A DNA stretch of 64,000 bases from Rhodoferax sediminis (GTDB lineage: Bacteria; Pseudomonadota; Gammaproteobacteria; Burkholderiales; Burkholderiaceae_C), in assembly GCF_006970865.1 (NCBI RefSeq), contig NZ_CP035503.1:3547001-3611000 (forward strand), given 5' to 3'. Of this stretch, positions 17,747-28,324 are shown one piece after another; the stretch's first letter is position 1; each line of letters opens with the position of its first letter. Below the pieces are notes generated by a model. The model was not told where the DNA came from. It ran no database searches and saw only the letters and a program-made list of their open reading frames with translations. The translations under genes were made by a program, and so were the position numbers.

Positions 17747-18966
17747 CCGACTACGACCAACTCGACGCCTGGATCGACGCTCACTTCGACGAAGAAGTGC
17801 GCTTCCTGCAGGAACTGATCCGCGTGGCCACCGACACGCCGCCCGGCAACAACGCACCGCACGCCGAGCGCACGGCCGAACTGCTCAAGGGCTTCGGCTT
17901 CGAGGCCGAAAAGCATCCCGTGCCGCAGGCCGACGTGCGCGCCTACGGCATGGAATCGATCACCAACCTGATCGTGCGCCGCCCCTATGGCAAGGGTCGC
18001 ACGATCGCCCTCAACGCCCATGGCGACGTGGTGCCGCCCGGCGAGGGTTGGACCAAGGCGCCCTACGGCGCGGAGATCGTGGATGGCAAGATCTACGGCC
18101 GCGCCACGGCCGTGAGCAAAGGCGACTTCGCGACCTTCACCTTTGCCGTGCGCGCGCTCGAGGCGCTGCAGGCCAAACTGAACGGCACGGTGGAGCTGCA
18201 CTTCACCTACGACGAGGAATTCGGTGGCGAGATGGGGCCGGGCTGGCTGCTCCGAAACAAGCTCACAAAGCCCGACCTGTTGATTGCCGCAGGCTTCAGC
18301 TACGAGGTCGTGACGGCGCACAACGGCTGCCTGCAACTCGAAGTGACCGTGCACGGCAAAATGGCGCACGCTGCCGTGCCCGACACCGGCGTGGACGCGC
18401 TGCAGGGTGCGGTGCAAATCCTCAATGCGCTGTATGCCCAGAACATCCTGTACCAGCAGGTCACATCCGAGGTTGTGGGCATCAACCACCCGTATCTCAA
18501 CGTGGGCCGCATCGAAGGCGGCACCAACACCAACGTGGTGCCCGGCAAGGTCATCTTCAAGCTGGACCGGCGCATGATCCCCGAAGAGAACCCGGCGCAG
18601 GTCGAGGCCACCATCCGCCAGGTGATCGCCGACGCCGCGGCCAGGCTGCCCGGCATCACGGTGGACATCCGGCGCCTGCTGCTGGCCAATGCCATGAAGC
18701 CGCTGCCCGGCAACCAGCCGCTGGTGGCGGCGATCCAGAAGCACGGCGAGCAGATTTTCGGCCAGCCCATTCCCGCCATGGGCACGCCGCTGTACACCGA
18801 CGTGCGCCTGTACGCCGAGGCCGGCATTCCCGGCGTGATCTACGGCGCCGGACCGCGCACCGTGCTCGAGTCGCACGCCAAGCGGTCCGACGAGCGGCTC
18901 GAACTGGAAGACCTGCGCCGCGCCACAAAGGTGATTGCGCGCACCCTGCGCGACCTGCTCGGCTGA
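17743..18966 (+). CDS. M20 family hydrolase with atypical metal site
   Basis: A 407-residue ArgE/DapE-like M20 protein. It has HGDVVP (H93, D95), the catalytic pair in TYDEEFGG (E158, E159) and a C-terminal ESHAKRSDERL histidine. The segment normally reading GRGxxDMKGG, which gives the metal-bridging aspartate, reads GRATAVSKGDFA here, so that position is Val124 and an aspartate appears four residues later (D128). The ATGA overlap with the AllC fusion implies a role in the same pathway. The window has no ureidoglycolate lyase, so hydrolysis of ureidoglycolate or a related ureido compound is an attractive but unproven role; a general amidohydrolase or peptidase is the alternative. Confidence 0.88.
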   Translation: MTDYDQLDAWIDAHFDEEVRFLQELIRVATDTPPGNNAPHAERTAELLKGFGFEAEKHPVPQADVRAYGMESITNLIVRRPYGKGRTIALNAHGDVVPPGEGWTKAPYGAEIVDGKIYGRATAVSKGDFATFTFAVRALEALQAKLNGTVELHFTYDEEFGGEMGPGWLLRNKLTKPDLLIAAGFSYEVVTAHNGCLQLEVTVHGKMAHAAVPDTGVDALQGAVQILNALYAQNILYQQVTSEVVGINHPYLNVGRIEGGTNTNVVPGKVIFKLDRRMIPEENPAQVEATIRQVIADAAARLPGITVDIRRLLLANAMKPLPGNQPLVAAIQKHGEQIFGQPIPAMGTPLYTDVRLYAEAGIPGVIYGAGPRTVLESHAKRSDERLELEDLRRATKVIARTLRDLLG

Positions 18967-19090
18967 GCACGCCGCGGCCCGGGGCGCTCGTGCGCCCGAT
19001 GGCCGCACCTGAATCCAAACAGTTTTAACCTCAGGGTGCCGAATAACACGGGATAACCCTGAATTCGGTTCTCCATAGATTGTCTACATT

Positions 19091-19130
19091 TCTTGTATGC
19101 AAGATTTGTATTCGATTCTTGCATGCACTA
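19091..19130. promoter_or_regulatory. Paired operator-like repeats before dctA-type gene
   Basis: Two related sites, TCTTGTATGCAAGA (19091-19104, palindromic except the centre) and TCTTGCATGCACTA (19117-19130), lie 26 bases apart and end 22 bases before the carrier gene start. The TTGTATGCAA core is like FCD-class GntR operators, and a GntR gene of that class is the next gene downstream of the carrier. Likely site for local control of the carrier-regulator pair. Confidence 0.45.
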
Positions 19131-19151
19131 ATTCCATTCCTGGAGACTGCG

Positions 19152-20471
19152 ATGCAAAAGTTTTTCAAGTCCTTGTTCGGACAGGTTCTGCTGGCCCTGG
19201 TGGTCGGCGTCATCATCGGCGTTGTCTGGCCCGCGTTCGCCATTCAACTCAAGCCGCTCGGTGACGGCTTCATCAAGCTGATCAAGATGATCATCCCGAT
19301 CCTGGTGTTCTGCGTGGTGGTGCACGGCATCGCGGGCGCGGGCGACCTCAAGCGGGTAGGCCGGGTCGGGGTCAAGGCGCTAATTTATTTCGAACTCGTC
19401 ACCACCGTGGCCCTGGGGCTCGGCCTGCTGCTGGCCTTCGTGTTCCAGCCCGGCGTCGGCATGAACATCGATCCGAAGACGCTGGACCCGACCGCGCTGA
19501 GCGCCTACACCGAGACGGCCAGCAAGCTCACCGGCGGCGGCACGGTGCAATTCCTGATGAGGCTGATCCCCAGCACCGTGGGCAACGCGTTCTCCACCGG
19601 CGACGTGCTGCAGGTCCTGCTGTTCGCCATCCTGTTCGGCTGCGCGCTGTCGCTGCTGGGCGAGCGCGGCACCCCCGTGAAGACCTTCATCGAAGCGCTC
19701 TCGCACGTCATCTTCAAGATCATGGGCATCCTCATCAAGCTGGCGCCGCTGGGCGTGCTGGGCGCCATCGCCTTCACGGTCGGCGGCTACGGCATCGGCT
19801 CGCTCAGGCAGCTGGGCATGCTGGTGGCGCTGTTCTATGGCGCGGTCGTCATCTTCGTGGTCGTGATCCTGGGCCTGATCCTGCGCGTGGCGGGCTTCAA
19901 CATCTTCAAGCTGCTGCGCTACCTGCGCGAGGAACTGATGGTCGTGCTCGCCACCACCTCGTCGGACGCCGTGCTGCCGCAGGTCATGTCCAAGCTCAAG
20001 CGCATGGGCATCCGCGACTCGACGGTCGGCCTGGTCATCCCCACGGGCTACTCGTTCAATCTCGATGCCTTCTCGATCTACATCACGCTGGCCGCCGTGT
20101 TCATCGCGCAGGCCACCAACACGCATATCACGATGGGCCACCTGCTGACCATCCTGGCCGTCGCGTTGATCACCTCCAAGGGCGCGCACGGCGTGCCGGG
20201 CTCGGCCATCGTGGTGCTGGCGGCCACGCTGCAGGCGATTCCCGACATTCCGGCCATCGGCCTGGTGATGGTGCTGTCGGTGGACTGGTTCATGGGCATT
20301 GCGCGCGCCCTGGGCAACCTGACCGGCAACTGCGTCGCCACCGTGGTGGTGGCCGCCTGGGAGGGTGACATCGACCGCGAGCGTGCCCATGCCGTCCTCG
20401 ACGGCCGGCCGGTGCCCGCCACCGAGGACGACATCGATGTCGAGATCGCCCGTCAGCCCGCCGTCGCCTGA
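19152..20471 (+). CDS. dctA: DctA-type dicarboxylate:cation symporter
   Basis: A 439-residue secondary carrier of the DAACS family, taking up C4-dicarboxylates or related acids with Na+ or H+. About eight helices plus re-entrant loops are visible; family motifs include LVIPTGYSFNLD and the TTSSDAVLP serine-rich hairpin and NLTGNCVA with its ion-binding asparagine. The start at 19152 has TGGAG seven bases upstream and gives the typical short N-terminus MQKFFKSLFGQVLLAL. It sits between the urate enzymes and the second GntR gene. The true substrate could be a pathway-linked acid rather than succinate or malate. Confidence 0.92.
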   Translation: MQKFFKSLFGQVLLALVVGVIIGVVWPAFAIQLKPLGDGFIKLIKMIIPILVFCVVVHGIAGAGDLKRVGRVGVKALIYFELVTTVALGLGLLLAFVFQPGVGMNIDPKTLDPTALSAYTETASKLTGGGTVQFLMRLIPSTVGNAFSTGDVLQVLLFAILFGCALSLLGERGTPVKTFIEALSHVIFKIMGILIKLAPLGVLGAIAFTVGGYGIGSLRQLGMLVALFYGAVVIFVVVILGLILRVAGFNIFKLLRYLREELMVVLATTSSDAVLPQVMSKLKRMGIRDSTVGLVIPTGYSFNLDAFSIYITLAAVFIAQATNTHITMGHLLTILAVALITSKGAHGVPGSAIVVLAATLQAIPDIPAIGLVMVLSVDWFMGIARALGNLTGNCVATVVVAAWEGDIDRERAHAVLDGRPVPATEDDIDVEIARQPAVA

Positions 20472-20503
20472 TTCATGCCACGACCAGAAATCACGGAGTT
20501 GCC

Positions 20504-21211
20504 ATGGCCAGCCCCTCGGAAATAGCCCGGCGCGTGGTCGAGTCCATCCTGTCCCAGCGGCTCTCCCCGGGCGAGCGGCTGGGTGAGCAGGATCTGGCCG
20601 ACCTGTTCGGCGTGAGCCGCACCCTGATCCGCGAGGCCCTGATGCAATTGCAGGCGCGCGGCTTTGTGGAGGTCCGCTCGCGCCGGGGCTGGTACGTGGT
20701 AGAGCCTTCGCTCGAAGAAGCCAGGGATGCGTTCTCGGCCCGGCGCATTGTCGAGGCCGGCATTCTCTCGGCCGTGGCCGACGACCACCCCGACGGAAGA
20801 CCCCTGCAGTCGGTGGTGCGCACGCTGCGCCAGCACATCGTGCAGGAAGAGCAGGCCATTGCAGATGCCGATGCCGCCACCCGCGCCTTTTTGCTGGCGG
20901 ACTTCCACGTCTGCCTGGCGGAATGCATGGGCCATCGCATGCTGTGCGACGTGCTGCGCGACCTGACCGCGCACACCACGCTGGTGGCCACGCTGTACCA
21001 GTCCGAGCACGACGCGCGGCAGTCGTGCGCCGAGCATTCGGAAATCGTCGCGGCGCTGGAAACCGGCAATTTCGCGCTGGCGCGCCAGCGCATGCTGACC
21101 CACATCGGCCATGTGGAGGAAGCATTGAATCCCGGGGCTCCGCCCGTGCAGGGCCGGCTGCAGGCCGCGCTCACGCCCATGTCGCTGCGCACCGGGCGCG
21201 CCCCGCGCTGA
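20504..21211 (+). CDS. GntR family (FCD domain) regulator
   Basis: A 235-residue FadR-type regulator. The helix-turn-helix spans about residues 15-65 (LGEQDLADLFGVSRTLIREA) and the FCD domain follows with aspartate/histidine metal ligands (DFHVCLAE, SCAEHSEIV, THIGHVEE). It is distinct from the 14331 regulator, although both share the same architecture. It follows the DctA-type gene by 32 bases, has a CGGAG ribosome binding site, and lies just upstream of the NCS2 permease. The TTGTATGCAA-like pair before the carrier is its best candidate target. Confidence 0.92.
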   Translation: MASPSEIARRVVESILSQRLSPGERLGEQDLADLFGVSRTLIREALMQLQARGFVEVRSRRGWYVVEPSLEEARDAFSARRIVEAGILSAVADDHPDGRPLQSVVRTLRQHIVQEEQAIADADAATRAFLLADFHVCLAECMGHRMLCDVLRDLTAHTTLVATLYQSEHDARQSCAEHSEIVAALETGNFALARQRMLTHIGHVEEALNPGAPPVQGRLQAALTPMSLRTGRAPR

Positions 21212-21314
21212 GGGCGCCGGTGCGGGCGGCACCATTCCCTTCAAAACAGTCAAAACTGCCTCATCCGGCCATTGGCCCGGCACTAGGGTTTACCGCTATA
21301 CGTGGGCGCCTTTA

Positions 21315-21328
21315 ACGTGTATACAGTT
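21315..21328. promoter_or_regulatory. Urate-island operator, site 3 (NCS2 permease)
   Basis: ACGTGTATACAGTT matches 12 of 14 positions of AAGTGTATACACTT found before puuD and uraH, keeping the central GTGTATACA. It lies 36 bases upstream of the permease start, consistent with one regulator controlling uptake and degradation of urate. Confidence 0.6.
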
Positions 21329-21364
21329 TCGTGCACACCCCTTCACGGCACGACAGGACGCACC

Positions 21365-22840
21365 ATGACCGAAACCGTTCACCCCGTTGACGAGCATCTG
21401 CCTGCGGGCAAACTCACGGCCTTGGGCCTGCAGCACGTGCTGGTGATGTACGCCGGCGCCGTGGCGGTGCCGCTGATCGTGGGCCGCGCGCTCAATCTCA
21501 GCCCCGAGCACGTGGCCATGCTGGTCTCCGCCGACCTGTTTTGCTGCGGCATCGCCACGCTGATCCAGTCACTGGGCGCCACGCGCTGGTTCGGCATCAA
21601 GCTGCCGGTCATGATGGGCGTCACCTTTGCCGCCGTCTCGCCGATGGTCGCCATCGCCAACGCCAACCCTGGCCCGAGCGGCGCGCAAATCCTGTTCGGC
21701 TCCATCATCGGCGCCGGCATCATCTCGATCTTGATCGCGCCCTTTGTCAGCCGCATGCTGCGGTTCTTTCCGCCGGTGGTCACCGGCACCATCATTGCGA
21801 TCATCGGCATCACGCTGATGCGCGTGGGCATCAACTGGATCTTCGGCAACCCGTTCGGCCCGACCGCGCCCAATGTCGTGGACCCGGCCTACCTGAAGTG
21901 GCTGGCCGACGCGACCGCGCCCGGCTCGGCCCTGCCGGCTGTGCCCAAGGGACTGGCCATCATCCCGACCGTCCCCAACCCGAAATACGCCGACCTGACC
22001 GGCGTGGGCGTTGCCGCGGTGGTGCTCGCCACGATCCTGCTGATCTGCCGCTTCACCAAGGGCTTTCTGGCCAACATTTCGGTGTTGATCGGCATCGTGG
22101 TCGGCGGCGTCCTGGCCACGGCCATTGGCCTGATGACCTTCGACAAGGTCGGCAAGGCGGCCTGGTTCGACATCGTGCTGCCGTTCCAGTTCGGCATGCC
22201 CATCTTCGACGTGGTGTCGATTCTCACCATGTCCCTGATCATGATCGTGGTCATGATCGAATCCACCGGCATGTTCCTGGCGCTGAGCGAGATGACGGGG
22301 CGCAAGATCGAGCAGCCCGACCTGGCGCGCGGCCTGCGCACCGACGGCCTGGGCACGCTGATCGGCGGCATCTTCAACACCTTCCCCTACACCAGCTTCT
22401 CGCAGAACGTGGGCCTGGTCGCCGTCACCGGCGTGCGCAGCCGCTTCGTCTGCGCGGCCGGCGGCGTCATCCTGATTGTGCTGGGCCTGCTGCCCAAGAT
22501 GGGCGCGCTGGTCGAGTCGCTGCCCACCGTGGTGCTCGGCGGCGCGGGCCTCGTGATGTTCGGCATGGTGGCCGCCACCGGCATCCGCATTCTGGCGGGA
22601 GTGGACTTCAAGACCAACCGCTACAACTCGCTGATCGTGGCCATCGCCATCGGCGTCGGCATGGTGCCGCTGATTGCCCCCAATTTCAAGCAATGGATGC
22701 CGCATGCCATTCACCCGCTGATCGAATCGGGCATCCTGCTGACTTCCATTGCCGCCGTGCTGCTGAACCTGTACTTCAATGGCGCCAGGCAAGATACCGA
22801 GGCCACCGTCGCCGCCGCGCGCCAGGCCGACGCGCACTGA
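21365..22840 (+). CDS. NCS2 family urate/xanthine permease
   Basis: A 491-residue nucleobase:cation symporter-2 protein with about 14 hydrophobic segments. The family signature appears as QNVGLVAVTG, where the final threonine-glycine is typical of xanthine/urate-specific members (UacT, PucJ/PucK type). A conserved glutamate sits in VMIESTGMFLALSE. Start at 21365 gives the usual MTETVHPVDE N-terminus; the longer frame would include the operator. Together with PuuD and the downstream enzymes it forms a complete import-and-degradation set for urate. Confidence 0.94.
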   Translation: MTETVHPVDEHLPAGKLTALGLQHVLVMYAGAVAVPLIVGRALNLSPEHVAMLVSADLFCCGIATLIQSLGATRWFGIKLPVMMGVTFAAVSPMVAIANANPGPSGAQILFGSIIGAGIISILIAPFVSRMLRFFPPVVTGTIIAIIGITLMRVGINWIFGNPFGPTAPNVVDPAYLKWLADATAPGSALPAVPKGLAIIPTVPNPKYADLTGVGVAAVVLATILLICRFTKGFLANISVLIGIVVGGVLATAIGLMTFDKVGKAAWFDIVLPFQFGMPIFDVVSILTMSLIMIVVMIESTGMFLALSEMTGRKIEQPDLARGLRTDGLGTLIGGIFNTFPYTSFSQNVGLVAVTGVRSRFVCAAGGVILIVLGLLPKMGALVESLPTVVLGGAGLVMFGMVAATGIRILAGVDFKTNRYNSLIVAIAIGVGMVPLIAPNFKQWMPHAIHPLIESGILLTSIAAVLLNLYFNGARQDTEATVAAARQADAH

Positions 22841-22856
22841 TCGGCATTTTGCGTAC

Positions 22857-22905
22857 GCTATTAATTCGATAGTTCTCAGTGCATATTGGATATCAGCTAC
22901 AGGGT
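22857..22905 (-). repeat. 49-nt dispersed repeat, intergenic copy
   Basis: Reverse-orientation copy: starts GCTATTAATTCGATAG and has GCTACAG at position 40, exactly the spacing found when the puuD copy is reverse complemented. Lies 16 bases after the permease stop. Confidence 0.65.
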
Positions 22906-23015
22906 CTTTTTGCATATAACCATGAGATAAAAACACCGGCGCGGCGATGCGGGCAGTGGCGCGCCAGGGGCATCACGGCGACAAATTTTTTCCATTGCGC
23001 AAGCCCCCAACCATG

Positions 23016-23048
23016 AAAGAGGCCCCGCTTTGCGGTAGCCTCTTTTTT
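23016..23048 (+). terminator. Strong intrinsic terminator in front of maeB
   Basis: AAAGAGGC and GCCTCTTT arms enclose a second CCGC/GCGG stem with a TTT loop, followed by six T residues. The T-run ends 26 bases before the maeB start and 175-208 bases after the permease stop. It may end permease transcription, terminate a small RNA, or act as an attenuator for maeB. An ORF of 21 codons (23013-23078) runs through it and overlaps the maeB ATG as ATGA. Confidence 0.7.
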
Positions 23049-23074
23049 CGTCGACACAATAACTGGAGGCACTC

Positions 23075-25381
<2,307 letters not shown>

Positions 25382-25464
25382 GCGAACCAGGCCCCCCTAT
25401 TTATCCCGGCTGTTGGAAATAACCGACACCATGGTCTTTTTCGCGGTGATACCTTCACGTCGTC

Positions 25465-26085
25465 ATGAAAAAGATCTGGGATATTTCACCCCCCGTTGAC
25501 GAGCACGCCGCCGTTTTCCCCGGCGACGCGGCGTACTCGCAGCAACTGCACTTTGCGCTCGGGCCGGGCTGCCCGGTCAACGTCAACACGCTCACTTTCT
25601 CGCCCCACACCGGGGCGCACGCCGATGCGCCCATGCACTACGCCAATGGCGCAGCAGCGATCGGCGCCGTGGACCTGCTGCCGTACCTGGGCCCGTGCCG
25701 CGTGATCCACTGCATAGCCTGCGGGCCGCTGGTGCTGCCACGGCACATCGAGCACGCCCTGCACGCCTTGCCCGCGCGCATGCTGCTGCGCACGTCGGCG
25801 GTGGCCCGCCAGGATTGGGCATCCTTTACGGCGATAGCCCCCGAGACCATTGCGCTGTTGGCTACCAAAAACGTAGCGCTCGTCGGCATCGACACACCCA
25901 GCGTGGACCCGGCGACCAGCCAGGACCTGCCCGCGCACCACCAGTTGCTGCGGCACGGGCTGCGCGTGCTGGAGAACCTGGTGCTCGATGCCGTGCCCGA
26001 GGGCGACTACGAGCTGATCGCCCTGCCGCTGAAGCTGGTGCGCGCCGACGCCTCGCCGGTGCGCGCGATCCTGCGTGAACTCTGA
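25465..26085 (+). CDS. kynB: Kynurenine formamidase
   Basis: A 206-residue cyclase-family metal enzyme hydrolysing N-formylkynurenine to kynurenine. The metal-binding motif [12 protein letters not shown] near residue 50 and the conserved [10 protein letters not shown] are both visible, and the start [14 protein letters not shown] is typical. It is the first gene of a kynB-kynU-kynA operon that takes tryptophan to anthranilate; KynA and KynU encode the flanking steps. A 49-nt repeat copy (25829-25877) is embedded in frame without disturbing the family motifs. Confidence 0.95.
   Translation: MKKIWDISPPVDEHAAVFPGDAAYSQQLHFALGPGCPVNVNTLTFSPHTGAHADAPMHYANGAAAIGAVDLLPYLGPCRVIHCIACGPLVLPRHIEHALHALPARMLLRTSAVARQDWASFTAIAPETIALLATKNVALVGIDTPSVDPATSQDLPAHHQLLRHGLRVLENLVLDAVPEGDYELIALPLKLVRADASPVRAILREL
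25829..25877 (+). repeat. 49-nt dispersed repeat, copy inside kynB
   Basis: CGGCGATAGCCC at the start and GGCTACCAAAAACGTAGC at the end, at the same 49-nt spacing as the puuD and 28262 copies. The middle differs. It codes for the [17 protein letters not shown] stretch, which looks native, so this could also be convergence. Confidence 0.45.
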
Positions 26086-26120
26086 AAACCACTCCAAGCA
26101 CTTTTTATTTTGGGAACGAC

Positions 26121-27419
26121 ATGACCAGCTTGACAGACTGCCAGCAGCGCGACGCGCAAGACCCCCTGCGCTCTCTGCGCGACCAATTTTCTATTCCGGG
26201 CGGCGTGATCTACCTGGACGGCAACTCGCTCGGCGTGCTGCCCAAAACGGCGGCGGCCCGCGTCGCCGAGGTCGTGACGCAGGAATGGGGCAGCGGCCTG
26301 ATCCGCTCCTGGAACAGCGCCGGCTGGTTCGAGATGCCGCAGCGCCTGGGCGACAAGATCGCGCGGCTGATCGGCGCCGCGCCGGGCGAGGTGGTGGCGA
26401 CCGACAGCACCTCGATCAACCTGTACAAGGTGCTGAGCGCGGCCCTCCATATTGCCGCGCAGGATGCGCCGCAGCGCAAGCTGATCGTGAGCGAGCGCAG
26501 CAACTTCCCGACCGATCTCTACATCGCACAGGCGCTGTGCGCCGAGCGCGGCCTGCGCCTGCAACTGGTCGAGCCGGAGGAAATACCGGCGGCCCTCACG
26601 CCCGAGGTCGCGGTGCTGATGCTGACCCACGTCAACTACCGCACGGGCGCGATGCACGACATGGCGGCGGTCACCGCGGCAGCGCATGCGGCCGGCGCCC
26701 TCACGGTCTGGGACCTGGCGCACAGTGCGGGCGCCGTGCCGGTGGACCTGAACGCGGCCAGGGCCGACTTCAGCATCGGCTGCGGCTACAAATACCTCAA
26801 CGGCGGACCGGGCGCGCCAGCCTTCGTCTGGGTCCACCCGCGGCATGCCGACCGCTTCTGGCAGCCGCTGGCGGGGTGGTGGGGCCATGCCGCGCCGTTC
26901 GAGTTCACACCCGGGTACCGGCCCGCGCCGGGCATCGCGCGCTACCTGTGCGGCACCCAGCCGATGCTCAGCTTGGCGGCGCTGGAGTGCGGGCTCGACA
27001 CCGTGCTGGCCGCCGAACCGCTGGGCGGCATGGCGGCCCTGCGCGCCAAGTCGCTGGCCTTGAGCGACTTGTTCATCGAACTGGCGCTGCAGCGCTGCGC
27101 CGGCCACGGCCTGGGCCTGGCCACACCGCGCGCGCACGAACAACGCGGCTCGCAGGTCTGCCTGACGCGCACGAATCCGAAGGCGCCCGATGGTGCATCG
27201 GGCGCCTACGCCATCGTGCAGGCGCTGATTGCGCGCGGCGTGATCGGGGACTTCCGCGCGGGCGACGGCGACCGGCACCCGGACATCCTGCGCTTTGGCC
27301 TGACGCCCTTGTACCTCGGCTTCGAGGACGTCTGGCAGGCGGTCGAGCACCTGCGGCAGGTGCTCGAGAGCGGTGAATGGCGCAGGCCCGAATTCAACCA
27401 GAAAATGGCGGTGACGTGA
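26121..27419 (+). CDS. kynU: Kynureninase
   Basis: A 432-residue PLP enzyme cleaving kynurenine to anthranilate and alanine. The fold-type I features are present: [12 protein letters not shown] near the N-terminus, [14 protein letters not shown] with the PLP-ring aspartate, and the Schiff-base lysine in [11 protein letters not shown]. It begins 35 bases after kynB with a GGGAA-type ribosome binding site, and its stop overlaps the kynA start (TGATG). Full length for the family. Confidence 0.96.
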   Translation: MTSLTDCQQRDAQDPLRSLRDQFSIPGGVIYLDGNSLGVLPKTAAARVAEVVTQEWGSGLIRSWNSAGWFEMPQRLGDKIARLIGAAPGEVVATDSTSINLYKVLSAALHIAAQDAPQRKLIVSERSNFPTDLYIAQALCAERGLRLQLVEPEEIPAALTPEVAVLMLTHVNYRTGAMHDMAAVTAAAHAAGALTVWDLAHSAGAVPVDLNAARADFSIGCGYKYLNGGPGAPAFVWVHPRHADRFWQPLAGWWGHAAPFEFTPGYRPAPGIARYLCGTQPMLSLAALECGLDTVLAAEPLGGMAALRAKSLALSDLFIELALQRCAGHGLGLATPRAHEQRGSQVCLTRTNPKAPDGASGAYAIVQALIARGVIGDFRAGDGDRHPDILRFGLTPLYLGFEDVWQAVEHLRQVLESGEWRRPEFNQKMAVT

Positions 27420-28255
27420 TGAGCAACGAACAAATCGTGATCGAAGAAAAGGCCCAGCTGGACTTCAGCCAGTCGATGAGCTATGGCGACTATCTCCACA
27501 TCGACGAGGTGCTGAATGCGCAGCATCCCCTGTCGCCGGCGCACGACGAGATGCTGTTCATCATCCAGCACCAGACCAGCGAGCTGTGGATGAAGCTGAT
27601 GCTGCACGAGCTGGGCGCCGCGGTGCGCTGCGTGGCCCGCGACGAGCTGCCGCCGGCGTTCAAGATGCTCGCGCGGGTCAGTCGCATCTTCGATCAGCTG
27701 GTGCACGCCTGGGACGTGCTCGCAACCATGACGCCGCCCGAATACAGCGCGATCCGCCCCTACCTCGGCCAGTCGAGCGGGTTCCAGAGCGCGCAGTACC
27801 GCTGCATCGAATTCTCGCTCGGCAACAAGAACCCGGCGATGCTGGGTCCGCACCAGCACAACCCGCAGCGGCTGGCGATGGTGCGCGCCGCGTTCGAGGC
27901 GCCGTCGCTGTACGACGAAGCGCTGCGCCTGCTCGCGCGCCGCGGGCTGCCGCTGCCCGCGGATCAAACCGAGCGCGACTGGACCCAGCCGCGAGAGCCC
28001 AGCGACGCGGTCGAGCAGGCCTGGCTCACCGTGTACCGAGACCCGAACCATTACTGGGACCTGTACCAGCTCGGCGAGAAGCTGACCGACCTGGAAGACG
28101 CATTTCGCGTCTGGCGCTTCAAGCATGTGACCACGGTCGAGCGCATCATCGGCTTCAAGCGCGGCACCGGCGGCACCGGCGGCGTGAGTTATCTGCGCAA
28201 GATGCTCGAGGTGGTGCTGTTCCCCGAGCTATGGAAGCTGCGCACGGATTTATAA
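27419..28255 (+). CDS. kynA: Tryptophan 2,3-dioxygenase
   Basis: A 278-residue heme dioxygenase opening the indole ring of tryptophan to N-formylkynurenine, the first step of the pathway. Visible motifs are [14 protein letters not shown], the FRSxQYR-like region [14 protein letters not shown] and the flexible loop [13 protein letters not shown] near the C-terminus. The start at 27419 overlaps the kynU stop, so the operon order is kynB, kynU, kynA. No kynR (Lrp/AsnC) gene is adjacent, so its control is not visible here. Confidence 0.96.
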   Translation: MSNEQIVIEEKAQLDFSQSMSYGDYLHIDEVLNAQHPLSPAHDEMLFIIQHQTSELWMKLMLHELGAAVRCVARDELPPAFKMLARVSRIFDQLVHAWDVLATMTPPEYSAIRPYLGQSSGFQSAQYRCIEFSLGNKNPAMLGPHQHNPQRLAMVRAAFEAPSLYDEALRLLARRGLPLPADQTERDWTQPREPSDAVEQAWLTVYRDPNHYWDLYQLGEKLTDLEDAFRVWRFKHVTTVERIIGFKRGTGGTGGVSYLRKMLEVVLFPELWKLRTDL

Positions 28256-28261
28256 GAAAAG

Positions 28262-28310
28262 CGGCTGTAGCCCATATCAAATCTTCGCATGCAGCTACTA
28301 AATAGATAGC
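28262..28310 (+). repeat. 49-nt dispersed repeat, intergenic copy
   Basis: Begins CGGCTGTAGCCC and ends GATAGC; gap-free match in length to the puuD copy. It fills almost the whole gap between the convergent kynA and flavin monooxygenase genes. Confidence 0.7.
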
Positions 28311-28324
28311 AAATCAATCACAAG

